Positions 1 through 9,910 of a stretch of 64,000 nucleotides of DNA are shown in pieces. The DNA is taken from contig NC_092561.1 in NCBI RefSeq assembly GCF_037975245.1, positions 12,275,001 to 12,339,000 of the forward strand, written 5' to 3'. Position 1 is the first letter of the stretch. Every line of letters starts with the position of its first letter. This stretch comes from Apostichopus japonicus (Eukaryota; Echinodermata; Holothuroidea; Aspidochirotida; Stichopodidae). The position numbers and the translations under genes were made by a program. A model generated the notes under the pieces. The model saw only the letters and a program-made list of their open reading frames with translations, had not been told where the DNA came from and made no database searches.

Positions 1-303
1 TGAACTTCAAATTTGCCCATGTAGATAGCACTGTGTGAGTAGATGCTCTTTATTGTTTAACACATAGATCAAAGGTCATTTGAGGTCAACAGATGTCAAT
101 TTCTCAAAACCTTGTAAACACCATATCTCAAGAAGTGAAGTTGGTTTTGGATTTCAACCTTATATGTTGAGGCATGCATTAATCAAAATTACCTGAGCAC
201 CTCTGGTCAGCAATATGGGATGTTGGAAAATCCGTCGAAAGTCCCTTTTAATATTCGGCTTGTAATCACCAATTCATTCGACTTTCTGGTTCTTTCCCTA
301 ATA
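1..303. other. Unique or dispersed-repeat DNA left of the 161-bp array
   Basis: No coding potential is seen. The segment resembles dispersed repeats of marine invertebrates in its wording (a 'caccatatctcaagaag' phrase next to an AGGTCA-rich stretch). It contains a perfect direct repeat AGGTCA-TTTG-AGGTCA at 73-88, which recurs at 9,258-9,273. The family assignment is from memory of similar sequences and is weak. Confidence 0.3.
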
Positions 304-1200
304 CCATCCAAAGCCATTCCTCGAACTGTATTTGGTATTTTCTTTTACTTGTAATTTAGTATACATAGTACTGAAGTACCAGTGCTATGTAACTGTGTGT
401 AATTTGAACCACCTTGCCAACTGTTTTCATATGATTCTTCTTTTATTCTATGTTATCATGGAGACCATCCAAAGCCATTCCTCGAACTGTATTTGGTATT
501 TTCTTTTACTTGTAATTTAGTATACATAGTACTGAACTACCAGTGCTATGTAACTGTGTGTAATTTGAACCACCTTGCCAACTGTTTTCATATGATTCTT
601 CTTTTATTCTATGTTATCATGGAGACCGTCCAAAGCCATTCCTTGAACTGTATTTGGTATTTTCTTTTACTTGTAATTTAGTATACATAGTACTGAAGTA
701 CCAGTGCTATGTAACTGTGTGTAATTTGAACCACCTTGCCAACTGTTTTCATATGATTCTTCTTTTATTCTATGTTATCATGGAGACCATCCAAGCCATT
801 CCTTGAACTGTATTTGGTATTTTCTTTTACTTGTAATTTAGTATACATAGTACTGAAGTACCAGTGCCATGTAACTGTGTGTAATTTGAACCACCTTGCC
901 AACTGTTTTCATATGATTCTTCTTTTATTCTATGTTATCATGGAGACCATCCAAAGCCATTCCTCGAACTGTATTTGGTATTTTCTTTTACTTGTAATTT
1001 AGTATACACATTACTGAAGTGCCAGTGCTATGTAACTGTGTGTAATTTGAACCACCTTGCCAACTGTTTTCATGATTCTTCTTTTATTCTATGTTATCAT
1101 GGAGACCATCCAAAGCCATTCCTCTTAATTTATTTGGTATTTTCGTTTATTTCCCATTTAGTATACACAGTACTGAAAGAACCAGCGCTATAAAACTGTA
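304..1200 (+). repeat. 161-bp tandem repeat array, about 5.6 copies
   Basis: Copies begin at 304, 465, 626, 787, 947 and 1,106, each with a form of CCATCCAAAGCCATTCCT. Spacing is 161, 161, 161, 160 and 159 bp. The 160-bp spacing comes from a single-base loss in the copy at 787 (CCATCCAAGCC), and the 159-bp one from a 2-bp loss of AT in CATATGATTC near 1,070. The sixth copy decays from about 1,125 and is lost after about 1,200. The first five copies differ by only a few substitutions, so the expansion looks recent. Short ORFs of 60-76 codons in the array are the same frame repeated and are not genes. Confidence 0.93.
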
Positions 1201-2081
1201 TGTAAGGAAAGTAAAACAGTGGTTGAAAAAAGTGTTTAACCATCTTGCTGACTGTTGCAAAGCAATCCAAAACTGGAGAGAATTATGCATTTTTTCAGTA
1301 TAGGTAAATGTCACAGATTCTTTGAAGAGAGCAGTCAACAACAGCGTAAAGAAGGACAGAGAGCGTATATGTGTTTCAATGTATGATTTAATGATTAACA
1401 ACAACATACTTAATGTCAGTTACATAGAATCTTCATTCTACTGTATATATTCTTTTTGAAGTTTTATTTTCAGTCTGTGTATAATATATATGGTTTGTTA
1501 TTATATTCAGTCGCATCTTCACTCAGTTTTTAATTCACTTTCCTATGGTTCTTAGTTTAATATTCTCTTTCTTCCTTGTTCAGCTTGAATATTGTTTCGT
1601 CCCTGCCTCATTTTGGCATCTAAAAAGGTACCAAAACACCCAATTAATTCTTATCTCAATGAATATGGAAATGGGTGGATACACTAATTCTGTTTCTTTG
1701 AACGAAAATTCTGACTAACATTTCATAATTAAACAAGAGCAACTTATGGTTTTACTGGTTTTCGGTTCAAGCCCAAGACAGAGAAGAGAGAGCATGTGTC
1801 TATACTGTTCTACTTATAATCCCTCATACCAACAGAATTATGATACTCTTTAACAATACATGATTATGCAATGCTAAGGATGCACAAAACCATGGCTAAA
1901 TAATTGGCATCGAATTATCTCAACATGTAACACAACATCGATAAAATACTATAAGAATAATATAAGAACGAGTTGTGACACTAAGTTTTCTTTGATACTA
2001 AGAGAAATTGTGAACTGCCTTCCATCCATTATCAGTACACCATAAATCAATTTTTTAAAACAATTTAAATGTGATTCAGTC
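1201..2081. other. AT-rich intergenic DNA
   Basis: No gene, RNA gene or clear repeat is seen. The stretch is AT-rich and holds only short chance ORFs. It lies between the tandem array and the 3' end of the minus-strand integrase gene. Confidence 0.5.
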
Positions 2082-2091
2082 TTTATTTATT
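2082..2091 (-). promoter_or_regulatory. Candidate polyadenylation signal of the integrase gene
   Basis: On the minus strand this reads AATAAATAAA, two overlapping AATAAA hexamers, about 200 bp downstream of the stop codon at 2,289-2,291. Position and orientation fit a 3' UTR end, but such hexamers are common by chance in AT-rich DNA. Confidence 0.35.
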
Positions 2092-2288
2092 TGATTGTTT
2101 TTTGATATGTTTGAAAAAGTCTCGAAACTGAGATGGTAACAGAAGCAAGACAGCCCATATGTGCATTTGAAACTATAATTTGTTAGCAGTGTGCAAAACT
2201 TTATGACTATGTTAAGTGTGTTGCACTTCTGGTTTAAAACTGTTTGGTCTCAGAAAGAGAAGCAGGCATCAATAAAATCAAGATCAAG

Positions 2289-3069
2289 CTATATTTGATT
2301 TAGCTCCATGTGAAAAAACTCTTTCAATTGAAGGTATCTTTCTTTCAAGTTTGGTGCAGTACACTGTTGAACTAACTCCCTAATCCTCTCACTGCTGATG
2401 TTTACCATCGGTGGTGTGACAGACAAGCCCCCATGAGCAGCAACCTGGAGCTCATCATGGCTGCCTAATAAATCTGGAGACAAGCCATAGTGTAGTAGGC
2501 TTTGTGTTAGATCTGCTGCCAGGTCTCTGTTGCCGAAGATGTTACCAACTGCACTACAATTGGTATTCATATTGTTCAGTACACCTGAAAGCCATAATTG
2601 ATTTGGTGTTGAATGCTGAGCAGTTCTGAGTGAATGTCTGTTCCATGCTTGCTGGAAAAAAGTCAACCTCCTGTTTATTTCAGGGAGATAGACTTGATGT
2701 AGAGCCTCTAAATCAGCTGGATCATCTGAGTTTAGCTGGCCATCAACTTCCATACGGTAAAACAGCTCATAGAAATAGGATATGACCTGGAAAAACACAT
2801 CTCGCCATAGCCTCTCAATTCTCTGATTATGTTTTGATTCACCGGTAATGTGACTGGCACGGTTTGAACCCTGAACAAGCTCCATGAATAGGGCAACAAA
2901 GAAATTTTCCCCTCCCTGATCTGACCTAGTGCGAGATGGTATTCCATATTCGAGTGTTGCCTCCACAAACAATGTTAACACTGTAAGCGCATAGTTATCA
3001 CTTCCACATTTCAGGTATGTAATACACCGGGAAAACCCATCAATACATCCATGAGTCACTAGCTTCCAT
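2289..3069 (-). CDS. Exon 4: end of integrase core and C-terminal region
   Basis: Part of the integrase-core gene. The acceptor TTTCTGTAG precedes 3,069. The first base completes an arginine codon begun in exon 3. The exon carries IDGFSR, the second catalytic aspartate in RSDQGGEN, the catalytic glutamate in NQRIERLW, and a family-typical LPEINRRL..HSLRT..TPNQLW block. A less conserved tail of about 125 residues ends at TAG. It is the largest exon at 781 nt. Confidence 0.88.
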
Positions 3070-6000
3070 CTACAGAAAGAGAAAGCAAAAAAGAGTCTCT
3101 TTAGTCACGTTATATACAGTTACAATATTCCACTCAATCATCTCTCATTATTTTAGGACTCAAGTCCTGTCTTAAGTCAAAATGTGACTACATTGTAAAA
3201 ACACTGAGTGTAAAGAAGGGAAGCTTGGACAGATCTCATTTATTATGTAGGTGTACAACCTTAAGTAGAAGAAAACTATTGTTTTAGGTGAAGGTCAAAA
3301 ATCATGGGCCATGATGTTCAAGAGATTGGAAAGACCTCACATTTGGTATGTAGGTGTGCAACATTGAGTGGAAGAAGCCTGTTCTTTATGGTGAAGGTAT
3401 TAAAAAATATTAAAATGATGAAAGAAAATTTATTGTTGACAAATATATGTAACTTTGTCACTTTTACAAGACAAGCTCATGTGACAACTTCAGCTTGACA
3501 TGTTGAAACTCAATTTCTTGTTTTCACTCTGTTTGTCGTTCTAGAACCAATACAGGGTGCATGCAGTGAACATTTAAATTTTTTGTAATGTGTACATATA
3601 CAGTACTGCTAAAAGCAAGAGCACAGCACTTTATACATAGCATTGCATCATTATCAATGGGGATGAAGCCAAAAGACTGTTTAGTATTGAAATATAGTTT
3701 CATTCATGGTATAAACATAACTGTCCACAAGAATAGTGTATTTCATGGCTAGGTAACCAGCTATTTTATGTCACTATAATCAGCACTTTAATTGAGATCC
3801 AAGGTATTTAATTCCGCTTAAATAGAACGATAGTGCTGATAATTCAGCCTCATCAAGTCTGATGCAAGGGGCAAATAATGGACAAAGAGTAATCATGACT
3901 TCAAAACTGAAATTTGGCAATATTAGGATAATCTTAGAAATATCCTATTGTGTATGTTTTTGGAACCGCGCACGTACCTAACTAGTTTCATGTGTCCATC
4001 CATGTGCCACAGGCTGTTCGGTGTTGGAACATGGTACGTCCTTCTCTTAACTGTCTTACTCCAACGCTTTGCAGCAGAATGGGGATCCACACGTCTGAGT
4101 GAACCTCTGACACGTGATCTTTGCACCACAGCACCATCTACTTCTAGATATGCTTTCATCATCTAATAATTGTTAAATGAAAGAATGTAGAGTTATTATG
4201 TGTGGCTTATTTAAGAAATGTGGAACATAAGTAACAATTAAAGACCAGAACTACCAGTTTATTGTGTACGGTACTTGAATCATCCATAACTCATGAAAAT
4301 GTTATCGTTACTTAACAACCATGAATAACTGTACCCTAACTCTACAAGCCAACTATAATATTCGTGAAAGAATATCACATTTGAATGACACGTAATTGCT
4401 CAGAGAAAATTATATATAAATTTGATATTCCATACAGTATTGCCATTGATATTCCACTTAACGTTGAATGATAAAGAGCTACGGTATATAACAAAGACAT
4501 TTTACACAGGGGTTCACAGTATATTAAGCACAATACTCCTTTATCACTATTAACTGTGTGGTACACATACCCTTATAATTTAGTTTTTCACTGGTCAGGT
4601 AATATACAAATTTGCCTTTCATGTAACTTTAGGATTCAATGATGTTTCAATCCCCTTGTGACTTTTACACAACTATAAAATTGCTTGAAGGTAGGCCTAC
4701 AGTCTGCTTCGGCCCCAAACTCTGCCAGTATAGAAGTTTTCAAAAAGTTCCTGGAGGTCTTTACTTTCCAAATTGTTCTCAGACATTCTAATTGAACACA
4801 CAAGACGACTGAATGTCCCAGCGAGGTAAATTTCCTCCAGGGTGGTAATAAAATCAGTTAAAGAATTTTGACCAAAGGATGACTATTTTTTGAATATCTG
4901 GCATATTTGGGGCCAATACAGATTGCCCATAAGAAAAGAAGAAAACAAAGATCTATACAACATGACAGGAGTTGTTCCAGAAAAAAAATGATACCTTACT
5001 GACTTTAAGGCTGGGTGTACATGACAGGCACAAATCATTATCATACATGAGTCTGGCAGTGGAGCAGCCATTTGATCATCCCAATTACTTAATGTAGGCA
5101 CAACATTCTCAGCAAAGTTACCTGTTGACCAGAGTTTGGATAGTCAGCATGTAGCTTAGAAACTTTCATGTCAAGCTCTTCATCAGTCATTGTGCTGTAC
5201 ATCTTCCTGACATTTAAACCAAATGCAGCTAGTTTCTTGTACACAAAAGATGGAGAACAAGATAGTTGACATGCCATGTCTTTGGACGTATATCCCTCTT
5301 TAAGCAACATTTTAAGCTGTTCTTTTGTCACATCAAGTTTGGGTCTTCCCCCTTTAGAACCTATGAAAGAAACATGTGGAGTGATACATCTTTATGAACT
5401 AAATACAATAAATAAGTTTAAGATGAATGTACATTAAAAATTGGAAACATAAAACAGACAGTCTTGAACATTGGGAAATACATGGTCATGCAGCTAGTTA
5501 TGCCTTTATACCTTTATGCAGGTTTTACATTTAATTAACTACTACTGAGTGTACTGTACATACAGAACATACTATCTGCAACATATAATTCTAAAAAAAT
5601 GTCATATGTTGTTGGCCACACCCTACTGTATGACATGGGGCTATATTGGTCCGAAACTGGACCCAACTTGACACTTTGGGCCTGATTTTTTTCAAAGTTA
5701 AGCATATGAGTTATGGCTGTAGAAAATCAGAAACTGTCAGCCGGACAATTGAGCATGACTTTAACACATGATGCCAGCATGACATCAATTGAACTGACAA
5801 TTTGAGCCAGACATTTCAATCGTGGCTGACGTTGAGCCTGAAAAGATGTTTCAACTACAATAAGGTTGATATGTATGCATGAGAACAATATACATCGTAG
5901 ATGATGACAAAGGAACAGAATATCATTTTTAGAGGCTGGTAAATTAAAAAACATGTAAATGAGGCTGGTATCACTTAGAAACTTGTGTTCTGAGACCCAC

Positions 6001-6590
6001 AATGAAATACTTCATTTATTTTGTTTCTCTTCAACATACAGATTTACAGAAATAGTAACTAACATTAAATGTAAATACAATGAGGAAGTGGCCTAGCTCC
6101 TACATAAAAAGGCTGAACACTAATATACTTCTAATACGGGCCTTGAACTTAGTACGCATGCATTCTGACTAGTGTAGCTTCGATTTCTAACTTTTACTCG
6201 AACTGTACCTTTTTCTGGTCGAATGCGAGCAGCTTCGTAGTTGACAATAGCTCCTCTCTGCTGAATTTCCAGAGGTGGTACTCCATGGTTGCTGCGGTTA
6301 TATGTAGTATGCAATTGAATCTGTTCAATATGATTAACTAGGCTACCAATGGATTCATTCACCTCTTGTGTACTTGTTACATGCAACCTATCGCTGATGC
6401 TGTCGAGGTTTTCTTGACATGACCGAAATCTATTTATTAGGTCCTGGAAGCGATTGTTCCCTTGCGTTAACTGCAAGACCACATTTCGCACTGTGTTTGT
6501 GATCAGTGTTCGACTTATGGCCAAAAAATTGCATAGCAACAAATTTCGACAATTGCTATACAATATTTTTGTTGCATAGCAGTTCCCCAA
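2289..6590 (-). CDS. Four-exon integrase-core (DDE, rve-like) gene, transposon-derived
   Basis: Exons on the minus strand are 6590-6209 (5' end uncertain), 5360-5122, 4162-3978 and 3069-2289. Introns have GT...AG ends: GTACAG..CATAG, GTAACT..ATTAG and GTACGT..TGTAG. The joined frame stays open for 528 codons before TAG at 2,289. Exon 1 carries a helical, probably coiled segment. Exon 2 begins at a basic GRPK motif (about residue 132) followed by a helix-turn-helix (about 139-172). Exons 3-4 hold the integrase core, with NSLWHMDG (D262), RTRSDQGGEN (D319) and HNQRIERLWRD (E354), spaced D-x34-E. The junction of exons 3 and 4 rebuilds KLVRWKLVTHG, as in relatives. This is a family of multi-exon integrase-core proteins common in marine invertebrates and fishes, with DNA strand-transfer activity presumed and host role unknown. 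The ATG at 6,590 lies inside a repeat. An alternative acceptor (CTTGCAG, exon starting at 6,470) suggests the true start may lie further upstream. There are no internal stops, so the gene is possibly functional. Confidence 0.82.
3070..3977 (-). other. Intron 3, containing a 101-bp-spaced direct duplication
   Basis: Between exons 3 and 4. Positions about 3,231-3,295 and 3,332-3,398 are diverged direct copies of each other (shared blocks TATGTAGGTGT, CAAC.TT.AGT.GAAGAA and GGTGAAGGT). They look like two units of a dispersed repeat. The rest of the intron shows nothing recognisable. Confidence 0.6.
3978..4162 (-). CDS. Exon 3: start of integrase core with first catalytic Asp
   Basis: The exon runs from ATGATGAAAGC (after acceptor TTATTAG) to CTAGTTAG before donor GTACGT. 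It encodes the VQRSRVRGSLRRVDP motif typical of this family, then PNSLWHMDGHMKLVR with the first DDE aspartate. The 185-nt length leaves two bases of a split arginine codon, matched by exon 4. Confidence 0.86.
4163..5121 (-). other. Intron 2
   Basis: A 959-bp intron with donor GTAACT and acceptor TTATTAG. It is AT-rich, with no ORF of interest and no recognisable repeat. Confidence 0.7.
5122..5360 (-). CDS. Exon 2: GRPK linker and helix-turn-helix
   Basis: The exon starts after acceptor TTTCATAG. It encodes a GGRPK basic hook, then a helix-turn-helix of the form KEQLKMLL..GYTSKDMACQL..SPSFVYKKLAAFGL, and ends in DYPNSGQQ before donor GTAACT. The helix-turn-helix probably binds the element's own ends. 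Length 239 nt; it joins exon 1 by a split glycine codon. Confidence 0.85.
5361..6208 (-). other. Intron 1
   Basis: An 848-bp intron with donor GTACAG and acceptor CATAG. Nothing recognisable is seen inside. A 91-codon open frame at 5,727-6,002 has no family resemblance and is taken as chance. Confidence 0.65.
6209..6590 (-). CDS. Exon 1 (or first visible exon) of the integrase gene
   Basis: The donor choice AAAG|GTACAG restores a glycine codon with exon 2 and gives a basic RPEKGSKGGRPK junction. The part from about 6,470 downwards (LINRFRSCQENLDSISDRL) matches the helical N-terminal region usual in this family. The upstream part, 6,471-6,590, overlaps a transposon-like end at 6,504. It may therefore be intron or 5' UTR, with CTTGCAG just above 6,470 as a possible acceptor. 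Confidence 0.6.
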
Positions 6591-6689
6591 TATTGAATAG
6601 CAGTTTTGAAATTACCACAAAACGGACCAAATGTTGGCGATCAATGTATTAACTACAAAATGTTTGTTTAGTATTATTATTTATACTAT

Positions 6690-6800
6690 TGGTGCTACGA
6701 TAATCGTTTTCAATATCGGTATCGGCCGATATTTGCAATATCGGCAGCACATCGGTATCGGTAAAATTTTGCCTAATTGCCGATAACAGCAAACCGATAT
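6690..6800. repeat. TATCGGCCGATA palindromic repeat segment
   Basis: Several overlapping copies of ATCGGTATCGGCCGATAT and ATATCGG occur here, including the palindrome AATATCGGCCGATATT. Similar wording occurs inside non-autonomous DNA transposons of many animals, which fits its position inside the 6,504-8,055 interval. Confidence 0.5.
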
Positions 6801-7278
6801 TGAACTTTTCTTTTTAACAGCAGAGCTACCTGTACTTATTTATACTTGCAATGATTTGTTAATCTGCCCAAGACGATCCATTTCTTTAGCGTCAGTTAAA
6901 CTCAGATTCATTTTCGATTAATATCCATGGAAACCTGACTCTCTGTAACATCTAAAAACACGTCTACGGCGCGCGAATATAACCAATGACATTCGTGAAC
7001 CTTGGCCTACACACAGCATTAGTGCAGCATATATACACTGTACTAACCATTCATTTCCTCAAAGGCCTCCGTGAAAACCTTGAACATGATGCATACAGTA
7101 ACTGCACAGTTCAGCAGTGTTGTAAAACCTTGTTCAATTTCCCGCGAACACACTGCCGATTTCCCGCCGGTGTTCGCCTGCCTAGCACGCGTAACGTGCG
7201 AGCATAAAGGCGTGGTGTCCAGGGGCCCGTCTTAGGGCTATGGTGGGGTCATGGGTTAGAACCCCTCGTGGGGATCGT

Positions 7279-7294
7279 GGGGGCGAAAGCCCCC
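7279..7294. other. GGGGGC-GAAA-GCCCCC hairpin
   Basis: A perfect 6-bp GC stem closes a GAAA (GNRA) loop, in a G-rich stretch (7,210-7,300) with further short inverted pairs such as GGGGT..ACCCC. It is probably part of an interspersed repeat. Nothing indicates a transcribed RNA. Confidence 0.4.
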
Positions 7295-8153
7295 GAAAAT
7301 TGTTGTCAGTTTTTGCGATGTCTGGCGATGAAAAAATTCGTAGTTGAGGATGCAAAATACTGACAACTTTTTTTATTTAAATTGTCACGAAACTGATGAA
7401 AATTTTAAAATGACAAGTTAAAGTAGCTATATTATGTTATAAAATGAAAAGAGATTTAATCTGTCTTTCAATCTTTAAAAAGTGCAACTTACAAAACATC
7501 CGATATTATGAAACAAACAACGTTCAGCAAAGCCCCGTTTCTAGACTGCCTAACAATGAATAGCGTGCACTATGCGTACATTTTTACCACTGCAGTGTTT
7601 AACCCTATACCCAACTACTGTACCACGGTACATGTGCTGCGAATTTGCCCAGGTACCTTCCCAACAACTGTGAGCTCATCCCCTGTGTAACACCTGTTTG
7701 TTAACATTTTTTTGGCACGTTGCCAGGGAGTTTAGTTACGTGAGATCCGTAACCGCCGAGGTGGTTAGGCTGTTTGCTTTACACTTAACTATGGTAGGAT
7801 AATATTTTTTTCAGGTTTTTTTTCGCTATACGGTCAAGTGAATAAGTTGTACATTGAGTATAAACTCAATAAATTATAACTTCTACATTGTGATCGACAG
7901 TTCGTAAGTTAATGTTTGAGTGTTTGCTCCCAAATCTAACTAGGAATTTGTATCGCACAAATCGGCACAATGTGCGATGCTGATTTGGAAACGTCTCGCA
8001 AGTTTGTCGTTTTGGATCGCATTTTGCGATGCGATACCGGAAAAATCGAACACTGTGATACTTGAGAGAATTTGGTCACATTGTAAACCAGAAAGAACAC
8101 TAGAACTAGAAGCGCCAGCCATGTTGTAATAGTGCAGCATGACGACCGATCCT

Positions 8154-8607
8154 TCAATTCCACTTAAGCTAAATTGTATTTTACTTAAGTAGAATTGAAT
8201 TTTACTTAAGTAAAATGCAATTGTATTCTACTTAAGTAGAATACAATTCTACTTAAGTAGAATACAATTTAGCTTAAGTTAAATTCAATTTCACTTAAGA
8301 TCAATTTAGCTTAAGTGAAAAAGAATGACACTTTTACTTAAGCTAAATTGTATTCTACTTAAGTAGAATTGTATTTTACTTAAGTAGAATACAATTAAGC
8401 TTAAGTGAAATTGAATTTTACTTAAGCTTAATAGAAAGTGGTAATTTTACTTAAGTGGAATACAATTAAACTTAAGTAAAATGCAATTCTACTTAAGTGC
8501 AATTCATTTTACTTAAGCTTAATTGTATTCTACTTAAGTGCAATTCATTTCACTTAAGCTTAATTGTATTCTACTTAAGTGGAATTAATTCTACTTAAGT
8601 AGAATAG
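8154..8607. repeat. 21-bp palindrome-cored tandem array (CTTAAG in each unit)
   Basis: About 21 copies of CTTAAG lie in 450 bp, mostly 20-22 bp apart, in units of the form TACTTAAGTAGAAT plus ACAATTC with variants (TTAGCTTAAGTT, CACTTAAGTG, GCTTAAT). The core TACTTAAGTA is self-complementary, so either strand reads much the same. No coding frame is maintained. A few units are longer or shorter (about 8,310-8,340 and 8,420-8,460). Confidence 0.92.
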
Positions 8608-8718
8608 AGAGGTAAATGTTAAAACGGCTTGCCATACGGCCGACGCACCTCGACTCTGTGATTGAAAAGTTCACGCCCCACCCACGATATAAATATGCAA
8701 GTTTGGCTGTCACTCAAA

Positions 8719-8997
8719 TGGACGATCTCTGAGACGACGATCTCTGAGTGGGCGATCTCTGAATGGACGATTTCTGAATCACGACCATTTCTCAGTCGCG
8801 GCGGTTTCTAAGTCAACGGCCATTTCTAAATGGACGGTTTCCGAAAATGTGAGTGTGTTTGCGCGGCAATCTCTGATTAGACGGCCTGTGTATCAACGGC
8901 CATCTCTAAGTGGACGGCGCCTCACGTTAAGCGGCGATTTCAAAATGGACGGCTGCTGTATTTGAGCGGTGATCTCTAAGTGGACGGTTTCTGAGCG
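8719..8997. repeat. Degenerate 15-18-bp tandem array
   Basis: Diverged units of the form TGGACGATCTCTGAG repeat with period 15 at the left (8,719-8,780) and 17-18 to the right, with variants such as CGGCCATTTCTAAA and GGACGGTTTCTGAG. It is older and more decayed than the neighbouring 21-bp array. Confidence 0.75.
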
Positions 8998-9667
8998 AAC
9001 GACCCTTTCCGCGTTCCATACACAACAGGTGTCGATATTTACATTGAATGTGTCAGTGCTCACGCCATACCAGCGGATATACACGTCCGCTTCGCGAGCT
9101 AAATGACTGTGAGAAGGGAGGGTACTGGAATATGTTGCTTTGGTCTGAGGTTGACAGGTTAGGAGCTGACGAAATGTGAGAATGTGAGGGTCCGCAGGCA
9201 CCATACTTGCCTATATTTGTGGACCCATATATTAACCCTGTTGTGTAGGGGGTGCAGAGGTCATTTGAGGTCAGATGCTTGTAGGAACAATGGCGAATGT
9301 TAACACCTGCATACTGAGCCATACTCGATGTGTGATCAAACTTTGGATTGCATGGTGAGATCCCTGATAGGAGCCAATAACGATGCTGGAACCTGTTAAA
9401 TCTTAATAGATAATGGGCGAAAACGAGAAGGACAAGAAAGGAGTCGGGGGTCATGCACACATTAATTCAACAAATATAGGTTCTATTGATATAGGGTTAG
9501 GCATAATATCGACAGCATGTGGTTCATATCCTCTGCAAAATTCTGCGCCTTGTTAAAATCATTACCTCAAACATAGCAATTTCTGGAGATATCTTCAGAT
9601 CGAATTTAGCATCAAATGTGGCAGCATTTTGCATCTAGCCCATCCTCCGTATGCGAAAATTTTCCAA
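8998..9667. other. No gene seen; contains a second AGGTCA DR4
   Basis: Open frames of 103 and 135 codons on the minus strand have low complexity and no family resemblance. A perfect AGGTCA-TTTG-AGGTCA is at 9,258-9,273. Nothing else is recognised. Confidence 0.45.
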
Positions 9668-9910
9668 AGGGGAAGGGGGCAGTGGCGGCGGAACCGGGGG
9701 GGGCTTGGGGGGCTCACCCCCCCAATGAAAAAGTTGAGGGGGCAAATGCATGATAAGCCCCCCAATATTTACCAAGGCTCCGAAACGTGCATCTGCTCAT
9801 TTTTCAATGCATACTTGTCGATCTGTCCGATGCACACGTATACTATATAGGTGTAATAATTTTAGTAAATTCTGGGGGACCCTCGGCCAGTCCCCTGGCT
9901 ATAGACCACA
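9668..9910. repeat. G-rich interspersed repeat
   Basis: It begins AGTGGCGGCGGAACC followed by a run of G, GGGGGGCTCACCCCCCC, and an inverted pair GAGGGGGCA / AAGCCCCCC. The composition differs strongly from the AT-rich surroundings. The layout looks like a non-autonomous interspersed element; the family is not identified. Confidence 0.55.

Larger units (their letters stand above)
6504..8055. mobile_element. Interval bounded by inverted CAGTGTTCGA ends, hAT-like remnant(s)
   Basis: CAGTGTTCGA occurs at 6,504-6,513 and its exact reverse complement at 8,046-8,055. CAGTG-type ends are usual for hAT elements. Close to the right end are subterminal palindromic motifs (ATCGCACA paired with TGTGCGAT at about 7,952-7,979, and GCGATGCG). 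No clean 8-bp target duplication is seen. GTGAT occurs just outside the left end and overlapping the right end, which is only suggestive. The interval may be one non-autonomous element or two unrelated ends. No transposase is encoded. Confidence 0.45.

Noticed and set aside
332-1193. Short open frames (62-76 codons) as small genes
   Set aside because: They are the same frame repeated in the 161-bp array and have no supporting signals.
5727-6002. A 91-codon minus-strand frame as an additional exon
   Set aside because: It lies in intron 1 between well-supported splice sites that already join in phase, and it has no resemblance to the family.
7230-7262. tRNA-like or SINE promoter (GGGTTAGAACCCC resembling a B box)
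   Set aside because: No A box at the right spacing and no cloverleaf could be drawn. The inverted pair is explained by the local G-rich hairpin sequence.
9053-9460. A 135-codon minus-strand frame as a gene
   Set aside because: No recognisable domain, unremarkable composition, and overlap with repeat-like DNA. Such a length is expected by chance.
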